NCBI RefSeq assembly: GCF_024139115.2
Contig: NC_085140.1
Location: 234,548,371 to 234,612,370 of the forward strand
Source of the DNA: Armigeres subalbatus
Taxonomy: Eukaryota; Arthropoda; Insecta; Diptera; Culicidae
DNA length: 64,000 bases
Direction: 5' to 3'
Shown in pieces: positions 34,573-46,867 of the stretch. The notes under the pieces are model-generated. The model was given only the letters and a program-made list of their open reading frames with translations. It did no database searches and had not been told where the DNA came from. Every line of letters begins with the position of its first letter. The stretch's first letter is position 1. Position numbers and translations under genes: made by a program.

Positions 34573-36359
34573 ATTCCGGATATTCCGGAGGACCATTTGG
34601 TAGCGTGAGTCACAATGGCAATGCTGTACTCAGAATGTACATACGAAAACTTAAAAAAAAATAGGTGCTTTGAATTGAAATTCATAAATTGGACCACAAC
34701 TTTTAATAAACAGATAAGGGTGACGATGCTGGTAGGCGTATAGGCCCGAGTTATACGAGAGCATCGTGTGTCCATAATGACAAAAACGTTTTTAATCGAA
34801 AAAAATAGTGAACCAATTAATGATCGACATTAAGGTATACCAATACAAAAGACTAAATAGCGACTAGTTAGATCAGCGGCTGGTGGCGACTGGTGTTGCT
34901 CGGAAAGTGTATTTTTCAGTTAACAGCTCCTAAGTTACTACCACTTGAATTTCAAAAACTAGAATAGCTTTTCTACAGAATCTATAGTGAATTAATTAGA
35001 ATCTACATATAGTGGTAAGATATTCCTGGCTTATGTCCAAACGTAGAATTTATGTAACTCACAAAATTGTAGGTTATCATACCAGAAGATCGTTCATAGT
35101 TTCGTTCCTTTCGTTCCGATACTTACGAGTTATAACTAAGGTAAATAGCTGTGAATCGGTGAGAGAAACAACTTACTAATTGTTGTACTTAGAAATAGAT
35201 TTGGCTATACGGCCCTAATCAGTGTCAATCGATCGTTACGTAGAAAACCAAGAAAACGTACAAACGTAAGTATGTGACCATTACTCTCGGAGAAAAATTA
35301 TAAATTCAGTTTCTCTTATGCAGGAAAATTTTAATCGTGTCCCGCATATTCGCGCCATAATAAACCGATTGAAAATTACGGAAAATCGTTTCATTTGTTG
35401 CATAAGCAACAGCATTTACCTATAGGAACCACTTCAAACAATATTGGAAAAGAAGACAAAGTTATAAATATAATCCAATTAATTTAATAAAATTGTAAAT
35501 AACATTGTAAACCGCGATTTTCAAAAAGTGCAATAATAAAAATCCGCAATTTTTGCGACAACATTAAAAGGAGCCGCGACTTTTGCGACTGGAGAAGCAA
35601 ATCCGCGCTAAATCCGCGACTGTGATTGAAATGCGCCCGATTCCGAAATGTATTTTGCCCGATTCTTAATTTAAATGTATTCCAGTTCGGATAAACGACA
35701 CGATCGGTTGTGTTTTACCCTCGCGCTGCAATAGAAGTGTTTTCTCACCAGCAAGAAAAACAACATGAACAAATCTCTCTCGAGTAGCTCTAAATGGTTG
35801 CTGTTAGTAATCGATAACAATTTTGCACTTTCCTGCAGGATGGGGTAATATTGGAACTATTGTCTCCACCAACCAACCATCTGCTGATTCTAGGAGGAGA
35901 TCGCTAAGGAGCTGTCCACAAACCACGTAGACCAAGTGTTCACATTTTCTACACCCTACCCCCTAGAAGACTTTCATTGACTTTTCCGAAAGGAGACGGG
36001 AGGGGGTCTCCTTGAAGTCTACGTAGACTTTTTCAAATTTTACAAAATGTTATATAATAAATAATATGAAGATCAATCACGTGTTAAGTATTTCAATTAT
36101 TGAGAACCATTTAAGAATAAAAACATTATAACAAAAGTCAAATTTCAAACAGATCAAAAACCTAAGAATTTTGGCATAATTTCCAAAAGTTTTCCCGTGG
36201 AAATTTAGAAAAATGTTCTGATGTTATTTTAGAATTTACGCAGACATTTCGAAATATTTCCCGTAGAATTTTAGAATGGCTCCCCACGATGTTTTTTTTT
36301 CCTTTGCAAATTTTGTGCGAATTTCAAACAAATTAATAACAAATAACACAATTAGAAAC
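34573..36359. other. Anonymous DNA with an eroded MITE-like segment
   Basis: No gene recognised. At about 35905-36032 AAACCACGTAGACC and GTCTACGTAGACTTT form inverted ends around a poly-C/G-interrupted core, resembling the two elements at 34141-34572. 36170-36290 has decayed GAATTTCC-like repeats. Confidence 0.45.
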
Positions 36360-36480
36360 AAAATTTTTTTTTTGTTAAATATTTTGGCTTTGCATATGCA
36401 CAGCACATGTTTCGAAATGGACTAATTGATATGAAATTTACGAAAAAGAATCCACATGTCTTGGAGGGACTCGTGATGTT
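36360..36480 (-). mobile_element. tRNA-derived SINE, 5'-truncated, minus strand
   Basis: On the minus strand it reads from CGAGTCCCTCCAAG through GTGGATTCTTTTTCG, ATGTGCTGTGCATATGCA and TTAACAAAAAAAAAA. It matches the plus-strand SINE at 36655-36821 for about 110 bases including the A tail, but lacks the tRNA-like head. Confidence 0.7.
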
Positions 36481-36654
36481 CTCGGATAATAAACAAGGTG
36501 GGCTCGCTTGACTGTGAATATACAACAGTAAAACACATGTGAAGATTGGACAAATCAAGCATCCGAAAGATATTCAATTTGCAAAAAAGAGCAAACCGCG
36601 GTGTAGGTTGGTACTCGGATTCTGATGGCTTTTCCGCAAACGTGACCTTTAAGT

Positions 36655-36821
36655 AGTCTTGTTGTGTAGGGGTTATCATGCCTATTTATAGAGTAGGAGG
36701 TTGCGGGTTCGAGTCCCTCCAAGGCACGTGGATTCTTTTTCACAAATTTCATATAATTTTTTCCATTTTTAAACATGTGCTGTGCATGTGCACAGCCAAG
36801 ATATTTAACAAAAAAAAAAGA
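36655..36821 (+). mobile_element. tRNA-derived SINE with intact B box
   Basis: The head contains a perfect B box within GCGGGTTCGAGTCCCTCC (about 36705-36722). The body has GTGGATTCTTTTTCAC and GCTGTGCATGTGCAC, and the tail is an A-rich run (36808-36821). It lies head to head with the truncated copy at 36360-36480. Confidence 0.75.
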
Positions 36822-38609
36822 ATTTCGTACGGGCGAGTTGCGATCAATATGCAATTAAGGACATACATAGTTGGAAGAATACCACGATGGCAGTCAATAT
36901 GGCACCGGACCTTCGACGGGTCAACCCCAAACCTCCCGCACTCCTCTCCCACCAACATTCGAATGCATCGAACAGCATCGAACAAAAGTTTAATATTCAA
37001 ACTACTAACCTGTTCACAGCATATTTATTTACTTTCAGTGATAATGAACATGTTTCTTCAAAGAGTCCCATGTATTTCGGCTCGAATTATATAATAAATC
37101 AGCAGTTCGTGCCAATTTAATAGCCGTTCGCGATTTGGTAGGGTTATCACTGCACTTCACTTCTTCTCAAAGGGCATGGGTAAAATCAAGTTTTTGCTCA
37201 CTTCTCCGCACATGAGCAGCCCGAAATGTTGATCGAATGCAAATTAAACATCACTTTTTGAAATCAGTCACTTGTTTGAACCGATAACTTTATATAAACT
37301 GCTAATTTTGCCCGAAAAAAAACGATTAAAAACTGATCGCGGAGCGAATGTAAACACCATAGCACCGATAGCAGCAAACTAATAACTAGAGTGGTTCAAT
37401 AATGATTTTGCTCCGCCAGACTCAGTCGATTATGTTTCATATTTTGGGTATCGATCGATGGTTTGGGCTGGTTTAAATAGGAGCTTATCGTGCAGAAGTC
37501 GTTTCAGGATTGTATGACTGACAGTTGATATGGCGAGGTTGAGTTTTACATTATTCTGATCGTGGCACTCCGTCATTGGCTGGCGAGGGGGGAGACAATA
37601 TGACTGGATGAAATATTCAAAAGCTTTAACTCCATAGACAATGCATTTTGAATGGTCGTTCTAATAGTTGGAAGTCGATTTTAGTCGAGGTTGCGAGTAT
37701 TTAGCATGATAATTATGCTTCTCAGAAGGCATCAGTGAAACGTGTAATTTAACAAAATAGCCAGAATTTGTCTGTGATATCTATCGCACTAGGGGCAGAT
37801 ATTCCAGGGACGGAATCGAGTGAGCGTGTTGGAGCTGGGTCGTTTGCTGAACCACCCTACTAATATTTTTTTTTTTAATATGACACCAATACTACTATAG
37901 TATATGACAGTTTTTATTGTACCAATACTTTCAAAGCTTTGTTTTGGTACTCAACCCACCTTCACCTTAATCTTAAAATGTTAATATAAAATTTCTTTCC
38001 TTGCTTTTCTCTTCTCACACCTCAGGTCTCACTTCCCAATTTTTGCGTCACGCTTCTCATTTCTCACTTTTCATTTCACGCTTACATTTCGCTTCTCACC
38101 CTTTACTTCTCTTCTCTCACATGTCATTTTTACTTCTCACCTTTTTACTTTGTCACCGGTTACAACTCGTCTACTGTTCTCATTTGAAAAGTTCTTATGC
38201 TATCTAATGACATTGTTGGAGAAGCTTGCAGTTTATCTCATCTTGCTTGTTTTTTTTTTTTTGACAACAAAATTCGTTGCAAACGAGCAGGATGGGAGAA
38301 ACTTCAAGCGACCTCAACGTGTTCATTTGACAGGGCTATTATCATCTGAGAATGACTCAGCACTATAATAAACTATGATTTGAATAATGGCACCTTTCAT
38401 TTTGTTTTGTACAATAGATTTTCTAATTTGTTTGCTCACCTTCATTCAGATTGGAGAGACAGCCCTCCAGGAACGTCACTTGCCTATTTCACAAAATTTT
38501 CAACTGTTCGTAACGGTTTAATAAAAGTCTTTTTCAGATAGATTTTGCCGAACTGGGAAAAGCTGCGTATTAAATTGGGAAAATAGACAACTTCAAGATG
38601 CGAATTGTA
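36822..38609. other. Anonymous DNA with a CT-rich tract
   Basis: No gene recognised. 37995-38155 is pyrimidine-rich with TTCTCACTTTTCATTTC-like words, similar to 23070-23275. Short open frames (36887-37120 and 38150-38368) carry no motif. Confidence 0.45.
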
Positions 38610-38850
38610 AACAGAGCTTCGTGGCCATGCGGATAGCGGGGTCTGTCGTCTATGCGCATTTGCGTGCTGTGGTGTGCGAGTTTGATTTCCGCCCTAGTAA
38701 GGAGAAAAATTTTCGTAATGCGGAAAATTCCCCACTATCCACTGGGAGTAGTGCAAAATGTCCGGTCCGTTGTCTAATGCTAGGTGTTAAATATTCAGAC
38801 TGTGTGACCTCTGCTCGAAGACAGTGATCCTGTTTTTTATAACACAAAAC
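38610..38850 (+). mobile_element. tRNA-derived SINE
   Basis: The head starts GAGCTTCGTGGCCATGCGG (A-box-like) and has a weak B box in GCGAGTTTGATTTCCGC at about 38678. The body and 3' part (GTCCGTTGTCTAATGCTAGG) recur at 33310-33415. No target duplication found. Confidence 0.65.
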
Positions 38851-38949
38851 ATCAACTCAATGGATGCAGTGGTACTAATTCAACCCTCTCCAACACTTTA
38901 CAAAAAAGGGCCAGGGTGTTTGGCCGAGTTACGAATTTAGCCTTCATAT

Positions 38950-39185
38950 ATCATGAGACTTCCTTAGCCGTGAGGTAAGATGCGCGGCTTCCAAACAAAA
39001 CCATGAGGGTGGCATGACTTTTAGGTTGAAAATTTGCTCGACTTCACTGGGCCTAAAAGTATCATGGAGTTAGTCTCATTGTATCAGTATCACGAATGCA
39101 AAAATAGTTGGATGACTACAAAGTATCAAAAGAACCGATTTTCGGCTATTGTAGTATTTGTAGAGCTATAGGTAGTTGATATTGT
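38950..39185 (+). mobile_element. tRNA-derived SINE lacking the B box
   Basis: The head TTCCTTAGCCGTGAGGTAAG is A-box-like. The body, with GACTTCACTGGGCCTAAAAG, TATCATGGAG and CGAATGCAAAAATAG, follows the same plan as the SINE at 5867-6119. The B-box region is deleted between GGGTGGC and TGACTTTTAGG, so this copy could not be transcribed by polymerase III. No GAA tail remains. Confidence 0.6.
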
Positions 39186-41593
39186 GGTCAAACTTCTTAG
39201 ATGACCTTAGAATTTGAACCTAATCGTGTCAGTAATATTACATATACCCTAAATATATAACTTTGTTATATACGTCAAACGCAATGCTTGGGCGCAACAA
39301 TCTTAGACTCGACAGAAAATGTATGGTGTCTATTGGAAATTTTAAATCAATATTCCTAAACGTTTTACTTTCACCTAACTCAACCTGATCGATGCAAGCT
39401 GGTAATGCATTCACTGCATTACCGCATTACAAGCAGGCGCAGTTCATTGGACGCATGCTGCACAAACGGACGGTTGCAGTGACCTGTCAACCTTGATCTC
39501 CTCGCATGACGCCACTCAATCTGGTCGGCCGGGATCGCAGTGATTGAGCACATGAACGAAAAAAAAAAGCTGCCAGCTCCCAGATGGTTTTCATTAAACC
39601 GGATGGAATGTGGTTTGGTTTGGAAATGATTGCGTCTGCATCGGGTCGGGTGGGCAAAACGGGGGGCATAGGGAGGCAAACATACCCGCGCTCGCACTAC
39701 ATGAATACTCGGGTCTGCGGCTTCCAAGGGAGATCACGGCCGATCGCCACCACGCTCGCTAGCACTGGTCCTACTGGGCCTTTGTTAGCAGCAACCACAA
39801 CCGACGACGACGACGACGATGATGGCGCAAACAGCGCGAGTGGACAACATACGAGGTTCGACTAGCTGGAGAAATAGAGAGAAAGTTTACATACCCACCG
39901 CCAAGTCCCGAGTTAGAGTTTGACTGCGGTGCATTTGGAGACCCACGGCTGCGCTGCGGCGGCATGTAAGAATTTTAACGATTTTTCCTCCCATCCGACA
40001 CACATGTATGGACGTACGCTTACACAAGCCACAAAATGCTCGTTGTTGGTGTTGTCGGTTGTTAGCGATCGCTGGAGGAAATTCCCTGCGTTGCGCATTT
40101 CGTAGCCTACCTTGCCGGAAACGTTTGACGGAGAAAGTGATTGCGATCGCGGCGGAAAGCATCGGCGAATAGATGAAATTTTGTTGTTTTTTTTTTCGAA
40201 GTTACTGTCTGGATGACGACGTCGACATGGCGGTGACTTGGCAATATGAAGAATCCACAACGGATGGATGTGAGGTCGTTGACTCGGTGCGGTGCCGCAG
40301 ACCAATCGAGAAGACTGAGGAATTCTCGTTACGAGTCACGTCTCTGTGGTGATGTAAGTTAAATCGTTTGCCTAAATCAATCAGAGTTGATGACGAGGTA
40401 CAATCAATCAGCGAATGGGATAAGATTCGTTTCCGAGAAGTGATGCGAGTAATCGATTGCGCATGTGATTCAAATCAATTGTTCGAACATGACTTGTTCA
40501 ATAGATAAGTGTAAAATAATTTCGAGATTCGAAGACGTTGGAATATGTTTGTCTATCAAACGTCTTTTATGTAAATTTGATAATGACAAAATAGAATTCA
40601 ATTGAAAAATCTTACGGAATCCGATTTTTGCTCTATGATATCGGTCTGAAATTTATGCGCACATGATTTTGTGAACAAACATTACTTGAAAAGCAAATTC
40701 CTACGAAAGCAACCACTTACAGAGAAAACCTAGGTTTCTATAAGAAAAATTAAGCTTTACTCTATCAGATACGAAGTACGCCCAAATCGCAAAGCAGTCA
40801 ACTCCACATAAATAGGTTCAGCTTAGTAATATCAGCAAACTGTATGCTGTGTGATAAAATTAGGTTTGTTACAAAATTAGAAGTGTGCATGTGACACTAA
40901 CGTTATCCAGACTAATTCTATCAGAAAAAAACTGATAAGAAATCTTCCAACTGAGACAAGCTAGGCATATGTATCACGATGCTTTGTGGTAGTTTATAAA
41001 ACCAACGTCAGGTTTCTTTAAATGGCGTTAAAAACAAAAGTACATCAGCAATCTACTTACTGCGATAACGTATCTCTTGCGTGATTCAAGATCTTCTTCC
41101 ACAGAGTCAGTGATAAGCCCCAGAATGTGATTACAGTTAATTTTATAACACACAACACTCGTCATTTAGCGCACCATCTGTGATTTATGGGCATTCATCA
41201 TCATCTATCATAATACTTCATTTGTTTGATAGAATCGATCTTTTATTATAGCTGCTATCATTTTCTTGTTGGTAAAAAATCAATTAGGCTTTTATACTCG
41301 AAAATTGTGAGATGATAAAAAGCGTTCGCGATTCAAAAACTATTTACCCAGACAAATTATTTATTCCTTTGCCTTTTTCTCACCTGAAGGGATTTTGGGA
41401 CGAATGTTTTCTAATTTCAGAATATTCTTAAGACAAACCACACTAACTGAATAAAATCTGGAGACATTGAAAGAAAATGTTTCCTGACGACTATTTTCAA
41501 AACTTCGGGAAGAAACTTATGCAAGAATTTGGAGATAATACACGAAGTATATTTTTATGTAAATTAATTAATGATCCGCAGCTTATTCAAAAC
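39186..41593. other. Anonymous DNA with a GC-richer island
   Basis: 39410-40340 is GC-richer, with a CGACGACGACGACGATGATG run at about 39803 and open frames of up to 130 codons on both strands. None carries a known domain. It may be a promoter or first exon of a host gene; no direct proof. 40340-41590 is AT-rich and anonymous. Confidence 0.4.
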
Positions 41594-41633
41594 CCCAGAT
41601 TAATCCACGCGGGCGATGACGATGCCATTCTCG
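41594..41633 (-). repeat. Copy of the dispersed GAGAAAGGC-type repeat
   Basis: CCCAGATTAATCCACGCGGG... is the reverse complement of the repeat seen at 28574-28620, with several changes. Confidence 0.55.
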
Positions 41634-42679
41634 ATTCAATCGTTTGGATTCGATATAGTGCGATATGCTTCGTAAATAGTTCTCTTCATTACGACTCTTG
41701 CAATTACTGTAAGGCGAATCAACCAACCAACCATATATGGTTCAACAGCCTTTCGGTACAACTTTATTGTACGAGAACGAGAAACTCAGAAAGAATTATT
41801 TTACAGTAGATCATAAATATTTTTCCGTTAAAAAAATATATATTGAAACATGTTCAAAAAAAATCTGGAGAAATTTGTTGAACGCATTAGTAAAAACACG
41901 TAATATTGTATGACATTCTTAAAGTGTAACAGCATGTCAGTCTACCGCTAATCGTGTTTCCTAATCAAATTGCCTATTCAGCACCATTCGACCTTACCCA
42001 ACTTGTTGCATGGAATAAAAGTAAGTTTTGCCGCTTCCTCATCACCATCTTGATTAGCTGCCGCGCGGCCGTTGATTTTTTGCACCTTCTATTGCACTTA
42101 AGCTGCACACTCGGTCATCATCATCAGCACCGCAATCCACTGTACAGAGCGAATCGACAAGCGACCGGAGACGACGAAGTGAAAGAAATTCTGATTGACC
42201 GTACCTACGTCGCGTCGTCCGTCCGCAGTGCCGCGGTAAAATGATTGAAGAAAGCAGCCGTTGTTATTGCTGTTCTCGAAGCGGCTCGGGCCATCAAACC
42301 ATGTCCTGACCACTGCCAACGGATGCATCAGATACAACAACGGCAGCTTCTTGATCTTCCGCTGCAGTGTTTGGTGGGGTCGGATCAAATGGGTGCAGCA
42401 AGAAGGCGAGGTTGCTATTACTTTTTGCACTCTCTCCCGCGATGACGAGGACAACGGAGATACCGAGCGGGCCAACCATGCAGAGGCCGCTTCCGTAAAG
42501 TGGACGACGACGAGCAACCTTTTCGGAGTATGGCGGTGCAGCACAGCGCGGCCGCTTGGCATGGTTGGCGGCTGATCGTTCGTTCTTTTATGCGCTCGAT
42601 AATGTTTATTATCGTTATTATTATTATTATACATAACTTTCTCGTACATTTGTAATTACTAATTTTTCATATTGGATAC
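41634..42679. other. Anonymous DNA
   Basis: 42050-42580 is GC-richer and has overlapping open frames of up to 183 codons on both strands, with no recognisable domain and a low-complexity Asn run from an ATT microsatellite at about 42612-42632. No gene called. Confidence 0.4.
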
Positions 42680-43005
42680 CGTTAGATGCTGTGTTTTCTG
42701 ACCCATCCGGGTCCTGAACCAGCTGGGTGCTCACATATATGAGGGAGAAATGGTCTTTGAACAGCTTTAATCTCATGAAGGCCAGGGGTTTGCAATTCAG
42801 GTCCCTTCCCAATACGCTTTTTCAAATGGCAATTAAATACAATTTACAATGTTCTGAAAACTCAGATGTGAATATATACATTAGGTGGAAGATTTTTGAT
42901 TTGAAAAATGTATTGGAGGTAACCACTTTCCCTTCGATGGGATTCGAACCCACGACCCTCAGTACGCTAGACTGGTGCTTTTTAACCAAATAAGCTTCGC
43001 AACTT
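42680..43005 (-). mobile_element. tRNA-derived SINE, minus strand
   Basis: On the minus strand the head reads AGCTTATTTGGTTAAAAAGC then a perfect B box in CGTGGGTTCGAATCCCATCG (about 42938-42957). The body has CCAATACATTTTTC and TCTTCCACCTAATGTAT. The end near 42680 is uncertain and no A tail or duplication was found. Confidence 0.65.
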
Positions 43006-43891
43006 AGCGGCTACTTAATGAGCCCGAGATTCAAAAATTGGACGCATAGTCGATTCACTCACAATCCATTTTTCAAGTCACATGTGTATATAACACGTTC
43101 ACATAAGAGTGAGCGTGAGTATTTATATAAATGGGTTTTGGAGATTTATATTTCAATCCACTCGGAAAATCTCTAGCAATTCCATTGTAACTTTTAATTA
43201 TTTACGAGAAATTATTGAAAATTTGAATTGTTGTTCTACCCAAAAAAAATATCAGAACCAACTAATCTCGTTCATGCATTCCCAACACAGACATCAGAAT
43301 GATGTAAGTTACGGACCTTTTGACCCACCGTTTCAGTTTCTTTGGGTATAAGAACAGTGTTTCGCATTCGCGCGTCATTTCTGTTCGAGGATCCGATGAA
43401 TGGTCATGGAGAGTGGGCACGAAGAGAAGAGCGAACAGAACGATGGCGTTCGTAACGGTCGCAGCAACGATTTCGGTGGTTTCTGCATCTGTAGCGATTC
43501 AGCGGAAAACTATCAAGTGGCTATCGTTTTCGTCAGCGGTATTGCACTTTTTGCACTTTATAAGAGTTCTGCGAGATTTTTTTTCTCGCAGTCATCTTTT
43601 TCTCACACTCAATACACTCAAAAAAGTTTGATTTTCCGTGCATAATATTTGAGTGTGAGTGCCCAATCTGAAAACAAATAGACGTCAAATCATGGCGGGA
43701 ATCGATTTAGTGTACACGCTTACATGTGACTAACGAGTAATGGGTTATAATTGGGTAAATTTCAGTAACAAAAATCGATCAAGCCGAAATGAGAGTGAGT
43801 GTGAGAAAAAGAAGCGGGCAAATCACAATCTACACATAACTCTTCAAATTGGTGAAATCGGCAATACTTCAGTGAAATTTTTTGCATGGTA
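43006..43891. other. Anonymous DNA
   Basis: Two overlapping frames at 43320-43645 (103 and 81 codons) look compositionally coding in places but have no known motif. Not called as a gene. Confidence 0.35.
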
Positions 43892-44086
43892 GGGACACGG
43901 CAGGTATTTTCGTCTGTTCGTCATAGTCTCGAAAACCAATAAAAGAGACGCTTTTTTGTAAAACTCATACGTACCAAATCATAAGCTCAGGAGAAACGTT
44001 CTGCTATAGTGGAGTTCTAGCAAATGTACGTTGCTTTCGTTAGTTTTAGCCCCTATGACGATGGACGGAAATACCTGCCGTGTCCC
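43892..44086. mobile_element. 195-bp MITE-like element with GGGACACGG ends
   Basis: GGGACACGGCAGGTATTTTC at 43892-43911 is inverted at 44067-44086. The full arms are 23 bp with one mismatch. The interior has no coding frame. No unambiguous target duplication. Confidence 0.75.
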
Positions 44087-44099
44087 AACTGGAAAATTA

Positions 44100-46860
44100 A
44101 ATGCTTGGCGACCGAATAAAGTTGCCGTCCGTAGCAGAATCAAAAGCGCGTGTCGGAGGAAGATGCTGCAAAAATTTATTCACATGGATGACACATGTTA
44201 ACAAATCCCATAAATCCAAAATCCTCAAGGTAAAAACATTAAACGATTTTTAACGCCATTGAACTGCGTTATGCAACGAATGCAAATGAGTTCATAAAGC
44301 AGTTCGATGACTTGAAGCCTAACACGACAATAAATGTGCCGTTGTCAAGGGCATCTGGTTTGGCGCAATTAGCCTTCTCCAGGATTCTCTCTCTATGACC
44401 TCAGAGCTCAGTTTCGATCGCTGATTGGTGATCAAACACATAACATAACATGAGTGTTTTTAAGTGTCTCCGAGCTAAGCTATGTAAGTAGAACTTTGTA
44501 AGATTTCAATAAATTCATTCTTTGGTATGCTTTGTTAGAACAAGGTATCACAGCCTATAATCAATAAATTCCAGTACCAGTAATTTTATTTCAAGATTTG
44601 GTTTTGTAGCTGTTAGTGTCTGGAATGGCGCTTTATAGAAAATAATTCGATTCATTCCAGAACTACTATTGAGGGAGAGAAGGTTGAACCGAGAAAAAAG
44701 TGCAAATCATGATCGCTTGATAACAGCAGATAGTTGCCTTCGACAGCAGCACACGGGGATGACAAGCGACGCCATCTTTGTCACATCTTTTCTGAATCAC
44801 CAATACGAGTGCACTGCGAATGCAACATAAACAATTGCGAGGGTGAAAATGATATAAAACGAACAAAGCCATAGACAGTACCTTGTGCAACTAGCATTCT
44901 GAATAATTGAGCAAATAAGTTGAACATTCTTAAGTTTGAAGCATGGAATCGAGTGTAAAATTGTTTTAATTGATAATTCGTTTAATTTTTTCTATTTTCT
45001 CATGATTGTATAATGCTGCATTATTGAGTGGTATGGGCGTTTTGCATCATATTCTCCTGTAAAAACGAAAACATTCAAAATTCACGCACATACTATTGCA
45101 GAATAAATCAGTATTGGGGTAATTTGACACTGGGGGATAAATTTATCCCCCAAGAAAGAACGAACAGGCAAACCTGTCAAAATCCATAGTAAAAAAATTG
45201 GATGTCGCTCCTCTGCAGCAGCATCACAAGCGTGCGTCGGAAAGAGACGTTGCAACAATTTATTCGCATATATGACATTAGTAGCAGCAATATGAAATTT
45301 TATTTCAAGATTCTGATTTGGTTTTGTTGCTGTTAGTGACTGGAAAGGCACATTATGGAAAATAATTCAGTTCTTTCCAGGATCACAATTTCATAGAAGA
45401 GATGGCTAAACCGAGACAAATTTTCTTCAAAATGCAAATCATAATCGCTTGATAACGGCAAAAAGTTTTCGTCGGTAGTAGAATCACAAGCGCGCGTCAG
45501 AGCAAGAGGCTGCAAAAATAAAATTTCATACATATAAAAGCATTTTTCTTAAGAAACAATTGTAATCAATAGGGGCGTCCCGTAGCGTAGTTGGCTACAC
45601 GTTCGCCTTACAAGCGAATGGTCATGGGTTCGATTCCCAGCCCCTCTACCAAACCCTCGTCAGTCGCCGGATCCGCAGCCCATACGGTGGCGTTCTGGGG
45701 TGCACGCCTTACCGTCACGGCTGCCTGATGACGACTGACAACTTGTTCTTCTCGGAGGCATTCCTCCAACGTTACCCGGATAAATGGCAACCGAACAATG
45801 CAACGATCATTGGATAGACGACATGGACAAACGGACACAATGGACTGACGATGAGATGGACAAGCAACGACAACAATAATGATAATTGAAAATCTAAAAA
45901 TAGATTCTGTGTGGATTCTGGCAGCAGAATGCCACAGTAGATCTCGGCACAGTAGCGGTTAAGTAACACAGAGTGCCTACCAAATAAAGAAAGAATAAAA
46001 AAAAATTGTAATCAATGAAGAAGGCCCATTTGGGTCCAAATTGTATGTGCAACCATAACAGTCACAAAAAAAACCTGGGTACAGGGTTTACTTTATTGAC
46101 TATGAGAAAGCTGCTTTCACGCGAGCCATTTCATTCGAAATATTCGGACTATCGGTTTCTGGTTTCGTCTGTAGTGGCCCCACCAGTGATTTATGCATGC
46201 AAATAAATTTTTGCAGCCTCTTGTTCTGACGCGCGCTCGTTCGATATGTCGTGGAAAGCAGAGAACGGTCCCAGCATCGGAAAGGAAGGAAATTTTATTC
46301 CAACTGACGGCGCCCGGGTCGTGGGGTCGTCATCGTCAGCATCAGCAGCATTCAGTATGGCGTCTGTTGCGGTGGAGTACATTTTTGTAACGATGACATC
46401 TGAAGTACCCTCGGCTGACAGTCAGTGGAAACAGCTCTCAAGTCACAATTTTCTTGCAATACCAAACTATTGAGTGGTTGCTGCTAGTGAATCAAAAGAC
46501 GCATTAAAGAAAATTAATCGGTTCTTCTTGGTACCAACATTCTAAACAAACGAAAGTTGAGCTGAGACAAGTTTTGTTCAAAGTGTAAATTAATCGCTTA
46601 GCGACGGCAGAAAGTTTCCATTGGTAGCAGAACCACGAGCGCGTGTCAGATTGGCACGCTGCAAACATTAATTCGCATAGATTGCATCAGTAGCAGTCAA
46701 GAGAAACTTTCTTTCAAGTTCTCATTTGGTTTTGCTGACGCATTATTGAAAAAAAAAGACTATACAAAAGAAAGCTGACCCGAGAAAAAATGTCTTCAAT
46801 GTACAAAACACATTCGCTTAGTTACATCAGAAAAATCAATCGCAACGATGTCCTTACGTT
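44100..46860 (+). repeat. Degenerate ~265-bp repeat family, array 1
   Basis: Diverged copies share a fixed order of words: GCGTGTCGGA-like, then GCAAAAATTTATTC, then TTTGGTTTTGTTGCTGTTAG, then GAAAATAATTC, then GAACCGAGA...GCAAATCAT.ATCGCTTGATAA. Anchors occur at 44169, 44601 and 44685; 45251, 45314 and 45411; 45510; and 46462, 46548 and 46669. The one complete cycle (45251 to 45510) gives about 260-265 bp. Part of the segment near 46195-46240 is inverted. A perfect 22-bp palindrome sits at 45131-45152. A SINE interrupts the array at 45571. Confidence 0.6.
45571..46003 (+). mobile_element. Complete 433-bp SINE with tRNA-Val-like head
   Basis: Bounded by perfect 13-bp duplications AATTGTAATCAAT (45558-45570 and 46004-46016). 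The first 80 bases fold as a tRNA: A box TAGCGTAGTTGG, D-arm GTAG/CTAC, anticodon stem TTCGC/GCGAA around the loop CTTACAA (anticodon TAC, valine) and B box GGTTCGATTCC. A long unique body then ends with an A-rich tail. The extra body, tail and duplications show it is a SINE and not a tRNA gene. Intact polymerase III boxes suggest a fairly young copy. Confidence 0.88.
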
Positions 46861-46867
46861 GTCCACA

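Noticed and set aside
42098..42649. 183-codon minus-strand open frame
   Set aside because: No domain, an Asn run from a microsatellite, and competing frames on the other strand.
45571..45650. tRNA-Val (TAC) gene
   Set aside because: It continues into a 350-bp SINE body with an A-rich tail, and the whole unit is bounded by 13-bp target duplications.
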